Assembly (NCBI GenBank): GCA_003989085.1
Contig: RXIV01000012.1
Location: 1 to 57,965 of the forward strand
DNA length: 57,965 nt
Direction of reading: 5' to 3'
Source of the DNA: Candidatus Competibacteraceae bacterium
Lineage (GTDB): Bacteria; Pseudomonadota; Gammaproteobacteria; Competibacterales; Competibacteraceae
This document shows, piece by piece, positions 44,231 to 53,356 of the stretch; positions within the stretch are counted from its first letter, which is position 1; the number at the start of each line of letters is the position of its first letter. Position numbers and translations under genes: made by a program. Below the pieces are notes generated by a model. It ran no database searches, was not told where the DNA came from, and saw only the letters and a program-made list of their open reading frames with translations.

Positions 44231-45233
44231 GCTGGTCTCCCTTGGCGCTCAGGGTAATTTCGCCGGCCTCGGCCAAGCGTTTGGCGGTGGACATGATGTC
44301 CTTCTGGGCGGTTTCCACATCGCTGAGTTTGACTGGCGGCATGTTTTCCAGATCGTCGCGCAGCAGATCGGCGGCCCGTCGGGACATGTTGCTCATGATC
44401 TTGTGGCGGACGGCCTCGTCGGCGCCGCGCAGCGCCACCAGCAGAACATCCGAGGACACCTCGCGCATCAGCGCCTGTACATCGCGGTCGCTGAGGTTGA
44501 GCAGGTTCTCGAACACCACCATCATATCCTCGATCTTAGCGCCCAGATCGGCGTCAGCCTCCTTGATGTTGTCGAGAATCTGACCTTCGACGCCCGCTTC
44601 CAGCCGGCCCAGGATTTCAGCAGCCCGCTTGGGACCGCCAATTTTGGATTTCACCGCCGCGTTGATATTCCTCATCACCTGTTTCTCAATGAGATCATTG
44701 AGTTCAGTGAGCGCATCCGCCGGCACCTCTTCCAGCGTCGCGACCCGCAGCAGGGCCTCATCACGCAACCCTGCTGGCAGTAAATTGACGATTTGGGCGG
44801 CCTGCTCGACTTGCAGGGAAGACAGCACCAGCGCCACGACTTGCGGATGCTCATCGCGCAGCCCGCCGGCAATCGCACTGGCGTCCATCCATTTGAGCGA
44901 GTCGACCCCGGACTGGGGTTCGCCGCTGAAAATGTGCTCCAGCACGCCCTTGGCCTTCTCGCGGCCCAGCGCCCGGGTCAGAACCCCGCGCACATAATTT
45001 TCGCCATCGAGCATCAGTGAACTTTGATTGCCTACTTCTTCGTTGAAGGTATGGACGATCTCGCTGATCTGCTCGCGGTTGACGCGAGTCAAGCCGGCCA
45101 TTGCGACGCCCAGCTTGTGCAACTCATGTGGATCCAGATGCCGGAGGATTTCGGCGGCGTGGCTTTCGCCGAGCGCCATCAGCACCACCGCCGCCCGTTC
45201 CACGCTCTTGAGGGTTGCTGTGAGTTCCGGCAT
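44223..45233 (-). CDS. fliG: Flagellar motor switch protein FliG
   Basis: The 336-aa product shows the three FliG domains: an N-terminal FliF-binding part (ERAAVVLMALGESHAAEILR), the middle EHPQVVALVLSSLQ motif and the C-terminal torque domain with charged helix RAADLLRDDLENMPPVKLSD. It works in the C-ring switch with FliM and FliN. It lies 3 bp after fliF. Confidence 0.96.
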   Translation of the reverse strand: MPELTATLKSVERAAVVLMALGESHAAEILRHLDPHELHKLGVAMAGLTRVNREQISEIVHTFNEEVGNQSSLMLDGENYVRGVLTRALGREKAKGVLEHIFSGEPQSGVDSLKWMDASAIAGGLRDEHPQVVALVLSSLQVEQAAQIVNLLPAGLRDEALLRVATLEEVPADALTELNDLIEKQVMRNINAAVKSKIGGPKRAAEILGRLEAGVEGQILDNIKEADADLGAKIEDMMVVFENLLNLSDRDVQALMREVSSDVLLVALRGADEAVRHKIMSNMSRRAADLLRDDLENMPPVKLSDVETAQKDIMSTAKRLAEAGEITLSAKGDQLV

Positions 45234-45236
45234 TGC

Positions 45237-46979
45237 CTACGCCTCGCTGGTCAGCCAATTCTTGATGACATGGACGGCCCGTTTCGGGTCTTCGGCCACC
45301 AGGGAGCGAGCCAGGTCCATGCGTTGTTCGAGTTGTTCAATCGCTTGGCCCGGCGACATCGAGTGTCGACCGTTTTCCAAAGCGCCGCTGATCTCCACCT
45401 GATCTTCCAGCAAGCCCTCGACTCCTTCTTCACCGGGGCCGGCCAGCGCAGGCGTGGCGTCATGGCCGTTTCCGTTCTTGCCGTTGCGCGCCTCAACCGG
45501 AACCGGCGGCGGTAACAGGCGGCGCATGACGGGCCGCACCACCAGCAGCAGGATCGCCAGTGCCAGCACTGCAACGACAGCCCATTTCACCAGTTCCAGG
45601 AACCAGGGTTGTTGCCACATCGGCAGCGGCGGATCATCGAAGCCGGAAGGCGCAAAGGTCGCGTTCAATACATTAACGCTGTCGCCCCGCTCGGCGCTGA
45701 ACCCGACCGCCTGCTTGACCAGGGCGGTGAGGCGCTCTATTTCTTCCGGGGACAGTGGTTTGCGGACGGGTTGCCCCTCTTCGAGAGTCATCCGGTCATC
45801 CACCACTACGGCGGTCGAGACCCGCACAATCCGCCCCGGCGCGTTGCGGCTGTGGGTCACCCGCTTGTCCAGTTCGTAGTTACGTGTGACTTCCTTGCGG
45901 GTGGGCGGCGGCGGGGGCGCGGTGGTTTGCGGCGCAGCTCCCGGAACAGCGGGGGTTTGTGGATTCTGGCTGGCGACTTCGGGGGCCGTCGCCGCGCCGG
46001 GCGGTTGGTTGGATAGCGCACCGGGAATGCCCGCCGGCGGTGTCCGCGGGTTGGTTTCTTCCAGTAGCTGTTCGCTGCGCACCGGGCGCGGTTCCTGGCG
46101 GGGTTCGTAGCGCTCGGCGGTTTCGTCACTGGTGGTGAAGTCGAGTTCCAACGAGATTTGGGCGCGGACCCGACCCGAACCCCAGATCGGGGTTAGCAGG
46201 TCTTCGACCCGCCGGGCGTAACGATCTTCCAGTCGCCGGGTGTACTCCAGTTGATCGAGGTTCAGGCTGGAGCCGCTGTCTCGTTCAGGCCGGGTGAGCA
46301 GGTTACCGGCTTGATCGACGACGGAAACCCGTTCTGGAGTGAGCTTGGGAACGCTGGACGCGATCAGATGGATGATCGCCGCGATTTGGCCTTCATCCAG
46401 AGTCCGGCCGGCGCGCAGCCGCACCAGTACCGAAGCGGTGGGTGGCTGCTGCTGGCGGGCGAACACGGTTTCCTTGGGAAAGGCCAAATGAATCCGGGCA
46501 GCTTCAATGGCGCCAATGGTCATCACCGAGCGGGCCAGTTCTCCTTCCAACGCATGTTGATAGCGGGCGGTTTCCATAAACTGGCTGACGCCAAAGCTGT
46601 TTTTCTGCTCCAGCGCCTCCAGGCCATTGACGGTTCCTCGCGGCAAACCCTCGCTGGCGAGTTTCAGCCGGGCCGGATGGACCTGATCGGCCGGAACCAT
46701 CAGCGCGCCGCTGCGTGGATCAACCTTGAAGGGGATGTTGGCCTTTTGCAGGGCTTCCATGATCTGGCCGGCGTCGGCCTCGGCCAGCCCCCGGTACAGC
46801 ACATCGTAGCTTGGCGCATTGAGCCACAGCACCGCCGCAACCAGCAGCGCCAGCAACGCCGCCAGGCCCGCCAGAATGCCGATCTGGGCAGGTCCGGGCC
46901 GGCGAAACTTGGCGAGTTCGCCCTGCCAGTCAAAGGGGACAGGCGGATTGGGCGCTGAACCGTTCTGTTCTTGAGCCAC
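45237..46979 (-). CDS. fliF: Flagellar MS-ring protein FliF
   Basis: The 580-aa protein has two membrane helices (ILAGLAALLALLVAAVLWL near residue 40; WAVVAVLALAILLLVV near residue 480) flanking a periplasmic region with YVLYRGLAEADAG-like and GVSQFMETARYQHALEGELA segments. The C-terminal tail that binds FliG is present (EQRMDLARSLVAEDPKRAVH). A Pro-rich stretch in the middle (residues ~310-360) is typical of the periplasmic loop. Confidence 0.95.
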   Translation of the reverse strand: MAQEQNGSAPNPPVPFDWQGELAKFRRPGPAQIGILAGLAALLALLVAAVLWLNAPSYDVLYRGLAEADAGQIMEALQKANIPFKVDPRSGALMVPADQVHPARLKLASEGLPRGTVNGLEALEQKNSFGVSQFMETARYQHALEGELARSVMTIGAIEAARIHLAFPKETVFARQQQPPTASVLVRLRAGRTLDEGQIAAIIHLIASSVPKLTPERVSVVDQAGNLLTRPERDSGSSLNLDQLEYTRRLEDRYARRVEDLLTPIWGSGRVRAQISLELDFTTSDETAERYEPRQEPRPVRSEQLLEETNPRTPPAGIPGALSNQPPGAATAPEVASQNPQTPAVPGAAPQTTAPPPPPTRKEVTRNYELDKRVTHSRNAPGRIVRVSTAVVVDDRMTLEEGQPVRKPLSPEEIERLTALVKQAVGFSAERGDSVNVLNATFAPSGFDDPPLPMWQQPWFLELVKWAVVAVLALAILLLVVRPVMRRLLPPPVPVEARNGKNGNGHDATPALAGPGEEGVEGLLEDQVEISGALENGRHSMSPGQAIEQLEQRMDLARSLVAEDPKRAVHVIKNWLTSEA

Positions 46980-47017
46980 GGTGCGTTCCCCTGGTCACCC
47001 GTTCAGCGGCAACCAGC

Positions 47018-47341
47018 TCAAACCGGCATGTTCATGATGTCCTGATACGCAGACATCAGCTTGTTACGAACCTGCAAGGTCGTTTGAAAGGCCAATTTGG
47101 CTTTTTGCTGATCCACCATCACGCCAGCGAGATCCTGATGTTGGCCCAACTCGAAGGATTCGGCCATACGAGTAGCGTGCTGCTGGGTCTGGCTGACATC
47201 GACCAGCATTGATTTGAGGATGGTGGCGAAGTCGGCGGATTCCAGGCGGTCGCCGTCGGCAGCAGCGGGTGCGGTATTGGTCAGGAATTGCGGACCGTCT
47301 AAGGCGTTGGTCAGCGAGTGGCGGGTATCAATAGCGTTCAT
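47018..47341 (-). CDS. fliE: Flagellar hook-basal body protein FliE
   Basis: The 107-aa protein has the FliE C-terminal signature DQQKAKLAFQTTLQVRNKLM and YQDIMNMPV at the end. FliE joins the MS ring to the proximal rod. It is the first gene of the fliE-K unit; a sigma-54-type site lies ~60 bp upstream. Confidence 0.93.
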   Translation of the reverse strand: MNAIDTRHSLTNALDGPQFLTNTAPAAADGDRLESADFATILKSMLVDVSQTQQHATRMAESFELGQHQDLAGVMVDQQKAKLAFQTTLQVRNKLMSAYQDIMNMPV

Positions 47342-47399
47342 GAGCGTTTGCTTCCTTAAGCGGCTGAGGGACCGTTGAAGGCGGTATGAATTGCGCCAA

Positions 47400-47414
47400 G
47401 CAAAAAGGACGCCA
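47400..47414 (-). promoter_or_regulatory. Sigma-54-type promoter upstream of fliE
   Basis: On the minus strand the sequence reads TGGCGTCCTTTTTGC, with GG at -24 and GC at -12 separated by exactly 10 bp, close to the consensus TGGCAC-N5-TTGC. It is ~60 bp upstream of the fliE start, and a sigma-54 activator gene (fleQ) lies next to it. The 173-bp gap between fleQ and fliE contains no other clear element. Confidence 0.65.
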
Positions 47415-47514
47415 TGATTTATTGTTTTATTTAATCGCTAGTTACTGTGCTTCTTTAGTGAATGTCAATTTTCTGGCGGTGCGTGGGAGCTGCCGGCTGT
47501 CGGTAAAGTGATGT

Positions 47515-48975
47515 TTAGGCTTCGTCGTCATCACGCCGGATGCTGTACTTGCGCATTTTTTCCACCAAGGTAGTGCGGCGCATTTTCAGCAGGGAGGCGG
47601 CATGGGCGACGACACCATTGGCGTCTTCCAGCGCAGTCTGGATCAGCGAGGTTTCCAGATCGGCGATGTATTGCCGCAGGTCGAGGCCATCGGGCGGCAA
47701 GGTTGTGACTGGCTCGCTCGGAACGATGGCGTCGGCGGTTGAAACGGAAAGGGACGTGTTAGGAACGGAAGCGGCGGCTTCCACCGCTGCCAATTCGTCC
47801 GGGTAGTACGCCCGAAACTTGGCCGGCAGGTCGTTTAGATCGGCCCGGCCGTCGGGTTTCATGATAGCGAGGCGCTCCATCAGGTTAGCCAGTTCGCGGA
47901 CATTGCCGGGCCACGGATAATGACCCAGACAACGCAGCGCGGCTGGGCTGAGTGCGAACCGTACGCCTTGTTCATTGGCGGCGCGTTCGACCAGTTCCTC
48001 GATCAGCAGCGGCAAGTCCTCGACCCGGTCGCGCAGGGTAGGCATTTCGATGGGAAAGACGTGCAGCCGGTAGTACAGGTCTTCGCGGAAACTGCCGGCT
48101 TTGATGAGATCTTCGAGATTGCGGTGGGTAGCAGCGATGATCCGGACATCGGCTTCCAGACTGCGGTCACTGCCGACTCGCTCGAAGGTGCGCTCCTGCA
48201 AGACCCGTAGCAGCTTGACTTGCATGTTCAGCGGCATGTCGCCGATCTCATCGAGAAACAGGGTGCTGCCTCGGGCTAATTCAAAGCGCCCGCGCCGAGT
48301 GGAAATAGCGCCAGTAAACGAGCCTTTTTCGTGGCCGAACAGTTCGCTTTCCAGCAGGTTATCGGGAATAGCCCCACAGTTGACTGGGACAAAAGGCCCC
48401 TGACTGCGGTGAGAGTAATAATGGATATTGCGGGCGACCACTTCTTTGCCGGTGCCGGATTCGCCCAGAATCATGACGGTCGATTCGGATGATGCGACCC
48501 GTTGCACCAGCTCCCGAATATGGGCGATGGTCGGGCTGTTGCCGATCAGGCTGCGGAACAGTTCGGAATGGCGACCCAATTGGGTGTTGCGGGCTTCGCG
48601 GACCGCCGCTTGCTGTAATTTGGCTAGAATCTGGCTCAGCTGCGGGTAACGGAAGGGATGAGTCAGCCGGGCGCTGCAACTGGCTTCGACGACGATCGGC
48701 AGATTGCGCGGCTGGCCGGCGTCTTCGACCAGCACCAGCGCTGCGCGGGGCGCTAGCGCCCGAATGGCGTGAATAGCGTCAATGGGCGGCTGGTCATCGT
48801 TGGAACCGTATTGGCCCAGGAGGATACAGCGCAGATCCGGGTTATTTTCGGCGAAGCCCGTCCAGTTGGAGGATTCCGCCTGGGCGATACGGGGTTCTTC
48901 CAGAAAACGCAGCAACAAGCACAGTTCATTAGCCCTCGCTAGGTTATCGTCAATCACGAGCAATGCGGTTTTCAC
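47515..48975 (-). CDS. fleQ: Sigma-54-dependent flagellar master regulator FleQ/FlrA
   Basis: The 486-aa protein has a FleQ-type N-terminal receiver-like domain without an obvious phospho-acceptor, then an AAA+ domain with Walker A LGESGTGKEVVARNIH, the sigma-54 contact loop GSFTGA at residues 218-223, Walker B LFLDEIGDMPL and RIIAATHRNLE. A C-terminal Fis-type HTH follows (HAASLLKMRRTTLVEKMRKY). The usual loop sequence is GAFTGA; the Ala-to-Ser change is conservative. FleQ activates flagellar sigma-54 promoters and responds to c-di-GMP. No FleS/FleR pair lies between it and fliE, unlike Pseudomonas. Confidence 0.9.
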   Translation of the reverse strand: MKTALLVIDDNLARANELCLLLRFLEEPRIAQAESSNWTGFAENNPDLRCILLGQYGSNDDQPPIDAIHAIRALAPRAALVLVEDAGQPRNLPIVVEASCSARLTHPFRYPQLSQILAKLQQAAVREARNTQLGRHSELFRSLIGNSPTIAHIRELVQRVASSESTVMILGESGTGKEVVARNIHYYSHRSQGPFVPVNCGAIPDNLLESELFGHEKGSFTGAISTRRGRFELARGSTLFLDEIGDMPLNMQVKLLRVLQERTFERVGSDRSLEADVRIIAATHRNLEDLIKAGSFREDLYYRLHVFPIEMPTLRDRVEDLPLLIEELVERAANEQGVRFALSPAALRCLGHYPWPGNVRELANLMERLAIMKPDGRADLNDLPAKFRAYYPDELAAVEAAASVPNTSLSVSTADAIVPSEPVTTLPPDGLDLRQYIADLETSLIQTALEDANGVVAHAASLLKMRRTTLVEKMRKYSIRRDDDEA

Positions 48976-49245
48976 CGTTGGATATCCTGGAATGGATGGG
49001 GCGCGGCTTTTGGCGTTGAGTTAGCCGACGCGGCGATACCCGCGAATATCCTTGGCCTCAAGATTTTAACCTATTAAATTCAATGCGGAGCGCCATGTGG
49101 TTGCAGCATGGTCGGAAGGCTATTTTAACTATGACGGAACCTTAGCGGAGATCCTTCACGTCATCTGCCTGCTGTTGCAGAAATGGCGGAAAGTCGTGAA
49201 CCGTCTTTGAGAGATTGTAGTCAGGCCTACGCGAGCGTCGAAGTT

Positions 49246-49821
49246 TTAGCGCGGGTTGTGGCGGCGGCTGTTGGCGATGGTGCGGCGGTGCTGGAGGAAG
49301 ATGTAGCGTTCCAGGGCCTCCTGGAGGGCAGGGCTGGGGGCGTGGAAGCGGGCCTGAACCCGCCAGCCATTGGCGGCAGGCGTGATCTCAGTCACTTGGG
49401 CGGGGAGGAGCAGCGGGCGGGGATAGTTGAGACTGCAATACAGTTCCAGCCGCAGCAGACTGTTGAGCGCCAGCGCAGCATCAGCTGGCCAGCTCAGGCT
49501 GTCTACGGTGAGGATCAGCAACCGTTCCGGGGGGATATTCTGCTGACGGGCGAACAGTTGGCCAACCAATTCCAGCAGCAGACTGACTTTGAAATCCAGC
49601 CGTTTGAGTTCAGTGGCGTTGGCGAGGGCGGCAGGATCATCGCCAAAATCGCCGGCGTGAATGTCCAGGGCAAATAAGGTGTTCAGTCGCTGAAGGTTGC
49701 TGCGATCCAGCTCCCGCAGTTCCAGCTCATCGGGCAGCGCCGCCATTTCTTGCCAGGCCAGCGGCAAGCGTCCAGCGAAGACCAGACTATTGGCGGCGAG
49801 ATCGGGGGAAGGGGGGATCAT
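49246..49821 (-). CDS. PilZ-like (atypical) protein of the flagellar cluster
   Basis: The 191-aa protein is soluble. A C-terminal beta-rich part (PLLLPAQVTEITPAANGWRV, QARFHAP) ends in an amphipathic helix (ALQEALERYIFLQHRRTIAN) as in atypical PilZ domains. The N-terminal ~90 residues form a helical region. Genes of this kind often sit between fliT and fleQ. The RxxxR and (D/N)ZSxxG c-di-GMP motifs of canonical PilZ are not visible, so ligand binding is uncertain. It starts 10 bp after the mazF stop. The 270 bp between its stop and fleQ show nothing clear. Confidence 0.5.
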   Translation of the reverse strand: MIPPSPDLAANSLVFAGRLPLAWQEMAALPDELELRELDRSNLQRLNTLFALDIHAGDFGDDPAALANATELKRLDFKVSLLLELVGQLFARQQNIPPERLLILTVDSLSWPADAALALNSLLRLELYCSLNYPRPLLLPAQVTEITPAANGWRVQARFHAPSPALQEALERYIFLQHRRTIANSRRHNPR

Positions 49822-49830
49822 GGCAACAGA

Positions 49831-50172
49831 TCATCCAAGCACAAGCAAAGCGCGAATTTTCGCCGTGATCTCGGCCATTTCCACCAGACTTGCTTTTCCC
49901 TTGAACTCAACCTTTCGTGCTTGCCAGTCCATACTTTTGACTTGGTCGGACAGCGCCGCGCCAGTCGCACCGGCGCCACTCAACACAACCTCGAAAGGAT
50001 ATCCTTTAATCTGGTTGGTAATGGGGACACAGACCAGTAAACCGGATTTAACGTTGTACGCTTTAGGGGAAAGCACCACCGCAGGACGTCGGCCAGCCTG
50101 TTCGCGACCGAGCTGAGGGTTAAAGTCCATCCACACGATATCCCCGCTATCTGGAACGTAACGCGCGGGCAT
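49831..50172 (-). CDS. MazF/PemK-family mRNA-interferase toxin
   Basis: The 113-aa protein has the MazF fold signature: GDIVWMDFNPQLGREQAGRR, PAVVLSPKAYN, GLLVCVPITNQIKGYPFEVV and the Ser/Asp segment ALSDQVKSMDWQARKVEF. It resembles the ChpB/PemK type and should cut RNA at short motifs. Its ATG overlaps the antitoxin stop by one base. The pair lies inside the flagellar cluster. Confidence 0.9.
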   Translation of the reverse strand: MPARYVPDSGDIVWMDFNPQLGREQAGRRPAVVLSPKAYNVKSGLLVCVPITNQIKGYPFEVVLSGAGATGAALSDQVKSMDWQARKVEFKGKASLVEMAEITAKIRALLVLG

Positions 50173-50414
50173 TAGGTAAACTCGCGCCCTACTGGTGGGC
50201 CAATATCAATTTCCTGGTGCCGGTTTTCCGGGGTAATTCCAGCCAGCAGGACATCGAGAGTCAATTCCTGGGCCGCTGGTTCGACAATGATCCGCCCGTT
50301 CTCTGCGCGTACCTGAACCGCTTGATTGAGCTTCAAATGGGCAGCTTCCATGACTGCTGCCGGAATGGCTACGACCGGACTATCGTCCCATTGCCTGATC
50401 ACTTGCGATGTCAT
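50172..50414 (-). CDS. MazE-like AbrB-fold antitoxin
   Basis: The 80-aa protein has an N-terminal swapped-hairpin AbrB/MazE DNA-binding domain (MTSQVIRQWDDSPVVAIPAA, LKLNQAVQVRAENGRIIVEP) and a C-terminal segment that should wrap the toxin. The ATG at 50414 has AGGAGAG before it and is 11 bp after the fliT stop. No separate promoter or palindrome fits in that gap, so it probably uses the flagellar transcript. Confidence 0.88.
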   Translation of the reverse strand: MTSQVIRQWDDSPVVAIPAAVMEAAHLKLNQAVQVRAENGRIIVEPAAQELTLDVLLAGITPENRHQEIDIGPPVGREFT

Positions 50415-50425
50415 ACTTCTCTCCT

Positions 50426-50743
50426 TCAAAAATTCTGATACGCCTGCATGGCGCGCCGACCTTGGCCTAATGATTTGAGATGGTCGCTCAATTGCTCTCT
50501 TTCGGCTTGGGCCAGTTTCAGCAATTCGGCATCGCTCGACAGTGTGGCGCGAGCGGCGGCTTCAAGCTGGGGGGCGAGATCGGCGGGTGGCGCGGTCTGG
50601 AACAGTTCCTCCAGCAGTATCCGCCGCTGGACCTCCCGTTCGGCGACGGCATCCCAGTAACCGGTCTGAGCCAGTTCCAGCAGTTCGGCGCTGAGCGAGC
50701 GCAGCCGGTCGATCCGCTGCACCCACTCAGTGGGCGTCATCAC
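50426..50743 (-). CDS. fliT: Flagellar protein FliT-like chaperone
   Basis: The 105-aa protein is all helical (WVQRIDRLRSLSAELLELAQ) with a FliT-type central region (QRRILLEELF) and lies directly after fliS, with which it overlaps by 4 bp (ATGA). FliT caps FliD before export. The family is divergent, and the call leans on position. Confidence 0.75.
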   Translation of the reverse strand: MMTPTEWVQRIDRLRSLSAELLELAQTGYWDAVAEREVQRRILLEELFQTAPPADLAPQLEAAARATLSSDAELLKLAQAEREQLSDHLKSLGQGRRAMQAYQNF

Positions 50744-51171
50744 GCCGGCGCGTCCACTGGCGCGGGCGGCGGGTTGGCTTCCGGGCTGTTGCCAATCGCG
50801 TCCCAGCCTTCCTTGATCGGGCGGAGCAAATCGGCGACTTCGTCGATCATCGCAATGTCGGAGTACAAATTAGCTTCCAGCAACCGCCGCTCCATGTAGT
50901 CATACAGCGCTTCCAGATCGGCGGCCAGGTCACCGCCAATTTTATGGTCGAGATTCTCGCGCAAGCCGCCAAGGATGCCGATGGCTTTGCTGATTTGCTC
51001 GCCCTTGCCAGCGATTTGACCGCGCTGGATATGCACCTTGGCGGCGATCAAGCGATCCTGTACGCCTTCCATCAGTATTTGAATGATGCGGTGCGGACTG
51101 GCGTACACCGCTGCTGATTGGTCAATTTGTTGATACTGCCGCAGGGCTTTGCTAGCGCGGGGGGCAATCAT
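50740..51171 (-). CDS. fliS: Flagellin export chaperone FliS
   Basis: The protein has the FliS helical bundle: ALRQYQQIDQSAAVYASPHR, IIQILMEGVQDRLIAAKVHI and LEALYDYMERRLLEANLYSD. It binds flagellin C-termini in the cytoplasm. An AGAGG ribosome binding site supports the ATG at 51171 over a TTG two codons upstream. The Pro-rich C-terminus (PEANPPPAPVDAPA) is dispensable in the family. Confidence 0.92.
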   Translation of the reverse strand: MIAPRASKALRQYQQIDQSAAVYASPHRIIQILMEGVQDRLIAAKVHIQRGQIAGKGEQISKAIGILGGLRENLDHKIGGDLAADLEALYDYMERRLLEANLYSDIAMIDEVADLLRPIKEGWDAIGNSPEANPPPAPVDAPA

Positions 51172-51240
51172 GGGCAACCTCTGGTGGATAGATGGATCCG
51201 GTCGTCGCGGTGCCAGCGGCCGGATTAAAACGATTAGTTG

Positions 51241-53265
51241 TCATTTATTACTATTGTTGAGAGCAGTCATCTGTTGGGTCAAAAAGGCACTGGTGGTGTT
51301 GAGTTGGCCGATAATCTGATCCATGTTCAGGAACTGAGTGCGGTAGCGGGCTTCGAGACTATCCAGCCGTTTGGTCAGTGCAGTGCGCTGGGTGCCGATG
51401 GTTTCGATCCGCTGATTGAGATTGTTGGTCTCGTTGCTCAGGGGGCCGGTTTGGCTCAGGAAATTGCCGAGCAGGCTGTCGAGTTTTTGGGCGATGCCCC
51501 CCGAAAACGCGAGGGCGCCACGGGTGCCGGTACTGCCGCCCAGTACTTCGACATTGAGACCAGCGGCAGCGCCCGCACCGGTCAGTTTGCGCCCGGAACC
51601 GGTGGCGGTTGCGCTGCCGATTGTGCCGGCGACATCCTGGCCGTCGACCTGGCCGGTTTGGCTTTGGCCGAGGCTGATGCCGAAGGTGGTCTGAAAGCTG
51701 GCGCTGGCTTGGGTGAATTCGATTTTGGAGGCGCTGCCGTAGAGGTTCGAGGTGAAGGTAAAAGCGCCGGATTGATAGCCGACGCTGATGGAGGCGCTGG
51801 CGGTTTGCAGGGTGGAATTGGCGTTGATCTGGCTTTGCAGTTCTGTGGCGAGGGCTGCGCTGCTGGCGTAGGTTTTCTGGGTGAGGGTGATTTCGCCGGA
51901 TTCGACACCGTTGACCTTGAGTTTGAAGGTGCTGTTATCCGCGCCGATGGTCAACTCGCTCGCGGTGCTGCCGGTGTAGCGACCTTGGGTGCCGAGTTGA
52001 GAGACAGTGATCGGGTAAATGCCGGGTTGACTGGCGCTGCCGGGGCTACTGGCGCTGATCAGGGGATCCGTGGTGCGCGTGACCCGGCTGAACAGCCCGG
52101 CGACGGCTTGGGGATCGGCTTTCAGCGCGGTGTCCAGCTTGCCGCCGTCCAGCTTGAGGGTGCCGTCCCGCTGGAGGCTGATGCCGGCGTCAGCCAGAGA
52201 GCGCATCGTACCGGTGGTACCGGTGATTGCGCTGGTGAGGGCGTTGCGGATCTGGCTGGTGATCGAGCGCACACTGGCGTTGCCGATCAATGCGCCACCC
52301 TGGCCGGTTTGGGCATTAAAAAAGGTGAGCGATTTGTGGGTCTCCATCAGCTTGTTGTAGCCGGCCACGAATGCTTCGACGGCTTTGGTGGCGGTGGAGT
52401 TGTCCTGGGCGACGTTCAGGGTGGTCGCGGTGTCCGACGTGCTTTTCAGGGTCAGGGTGACGCCCGGCACAACGCCGACCACGCTGTTGCTGGCGCTGGT
52501 GATGTCCAGGCCATCAACGGTTAATTCGGCGTTTTGGGCGGCGACGGTTTGCACCATGTTTTTGCCCGCTACGCCGTCCGCCAGGGTGGGGTTATAGGCG
52601 AGCATGGACAGGCCGGTTTGATCGGTGGAATTGCCGTCGGTGTCGGTGACGCCGATTTTCAGGCTGTTGGCCGCGCCGGCGTCGGTTGCGCTGATGGACA
52701 GCCGGTATTGATCCCCGTCCTTGATCAGCGTGGCGCTGACTCCAACATCAGCCTTGTTAATGGCGTCGCGCACCCCGGCCAGGGTGTTGTTGGTCGGGTC
52801 AATGGTGACGGTTTTGGTGGTTTTGGCGGGATTTGCGGTGAATTCGCCGCCGGCCAGGGTGCCAAATTGAAAAGTCAGGGTGCCGGAGCCGAGTACGTCT
52901 GAGATGGCGGTAAAGTTGGCGTCTTTGGCGGTCGCCAGTTTTTGGGCCTGGGCTAGTTTGGTGACTTTGATGTCGTAACTGCCGGCTTGGGCGGCGCTGG
53001 TGGCGCTGGCGCTGAACAGGTCGCCGTTGCTCACCGTGGCGCTCAGGTTCTGGAATTTGGTGGCGCTGCTGATCCCGGCCACGGCGGCGCGGAAGTCGGA
53101 CACCGCGCCTTTGAAGGTGCCGATTCCGGTCAGCTTGGCCTGAATCTGGGCTTCCTGATTGTCCAGCCGTTTGGTGGTGGGCGCCCGCTCGGCGTCCATC
53201 AGTTTGGTCAAGATGCTGTTGATGTCGAGGCCGGAAGCGAGGCCGCTGGAGGTAATGGTGGCCAT
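51241..53265 (-). CDS. fliD: Flagellar filament cap protein FliD
   Basis: The 674-aa protein has the FliD N-terminus (MATITSSGLASGLDINSILT), FliD-type DAINKADVGVSATL repeats and the coiled-coil C-terminus (LNQRIETIGTQRTALTKRLD, SLEARYRTQFLNMDQII). It is longer than the ~470 aa of enteric FliD, the excess being in the central variable domains. It forms the cap for flagellin assembly. A GGAGAAG ribosome binding site precedes the start. Confidence 0.95.
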   Translation of the reverse strand: MATITSSGLASGLDINSILTKLMDAERAPTTKRLDNQEAQIQAKLTGIGTFKGAVSDFRAAVAGISSATKFQNLSATVSNGDLFSASATSAAQAGSYDIKVTKLAQAQKLATAKDANFTAISDVLGSGTLTFQFGTLAGGEFTANPAKTTKTVTIDPTNNTLAGVRDAINKADVGVSATLIKDGDQYRLSISATDAGAANSLKIGVTDTDGNSTDQTGLSMLAYNPTLADGVAGKNMVQTVAAQNAELTVDGLDITSASNSVVGVVPGVTLTLKSTSDTATTLNVAQDNSTATKAVEAFVAGYNKLMETHKSLTFFNAQTGQGGALIGNASVRSITSQIRNALTSAITGTTGTMRSLADAGISLQRDGTLKLDGGKLDTALKADPQAVAGLFSRVTRTTDPLISASSPGSASQPGIYPITVSQLGTQGRYTGSTASELTIGADNSTFKLKVNGVESGEITLTQKTYASSAALATELQSQINANSTLQTASASISVGYQSGAFTFTSNLYGSASKIEFTQASASFQTTFGISLGQSQTGQVDGQDVAGTIGSATATGSGRKLTGAGAAAGLNVEVLGGSTGTRGALAFSGGIAQKLDSLLGNFLSQTGPLSNETNNLNQRIETIGTQRTALTKRLDSLEARYRTQFLNMDQIIGQLNTTSAFLTQQMTALNNSNK

Positions 53266-53356
53266 AGTCTTCTCCTGGGTATGGGCGGATCAACATTAAT
53301 GCTAGGACCGCTCAAACCGCCAACAGAATCGGACTGGTTGCGCGATCAAAAACGGG

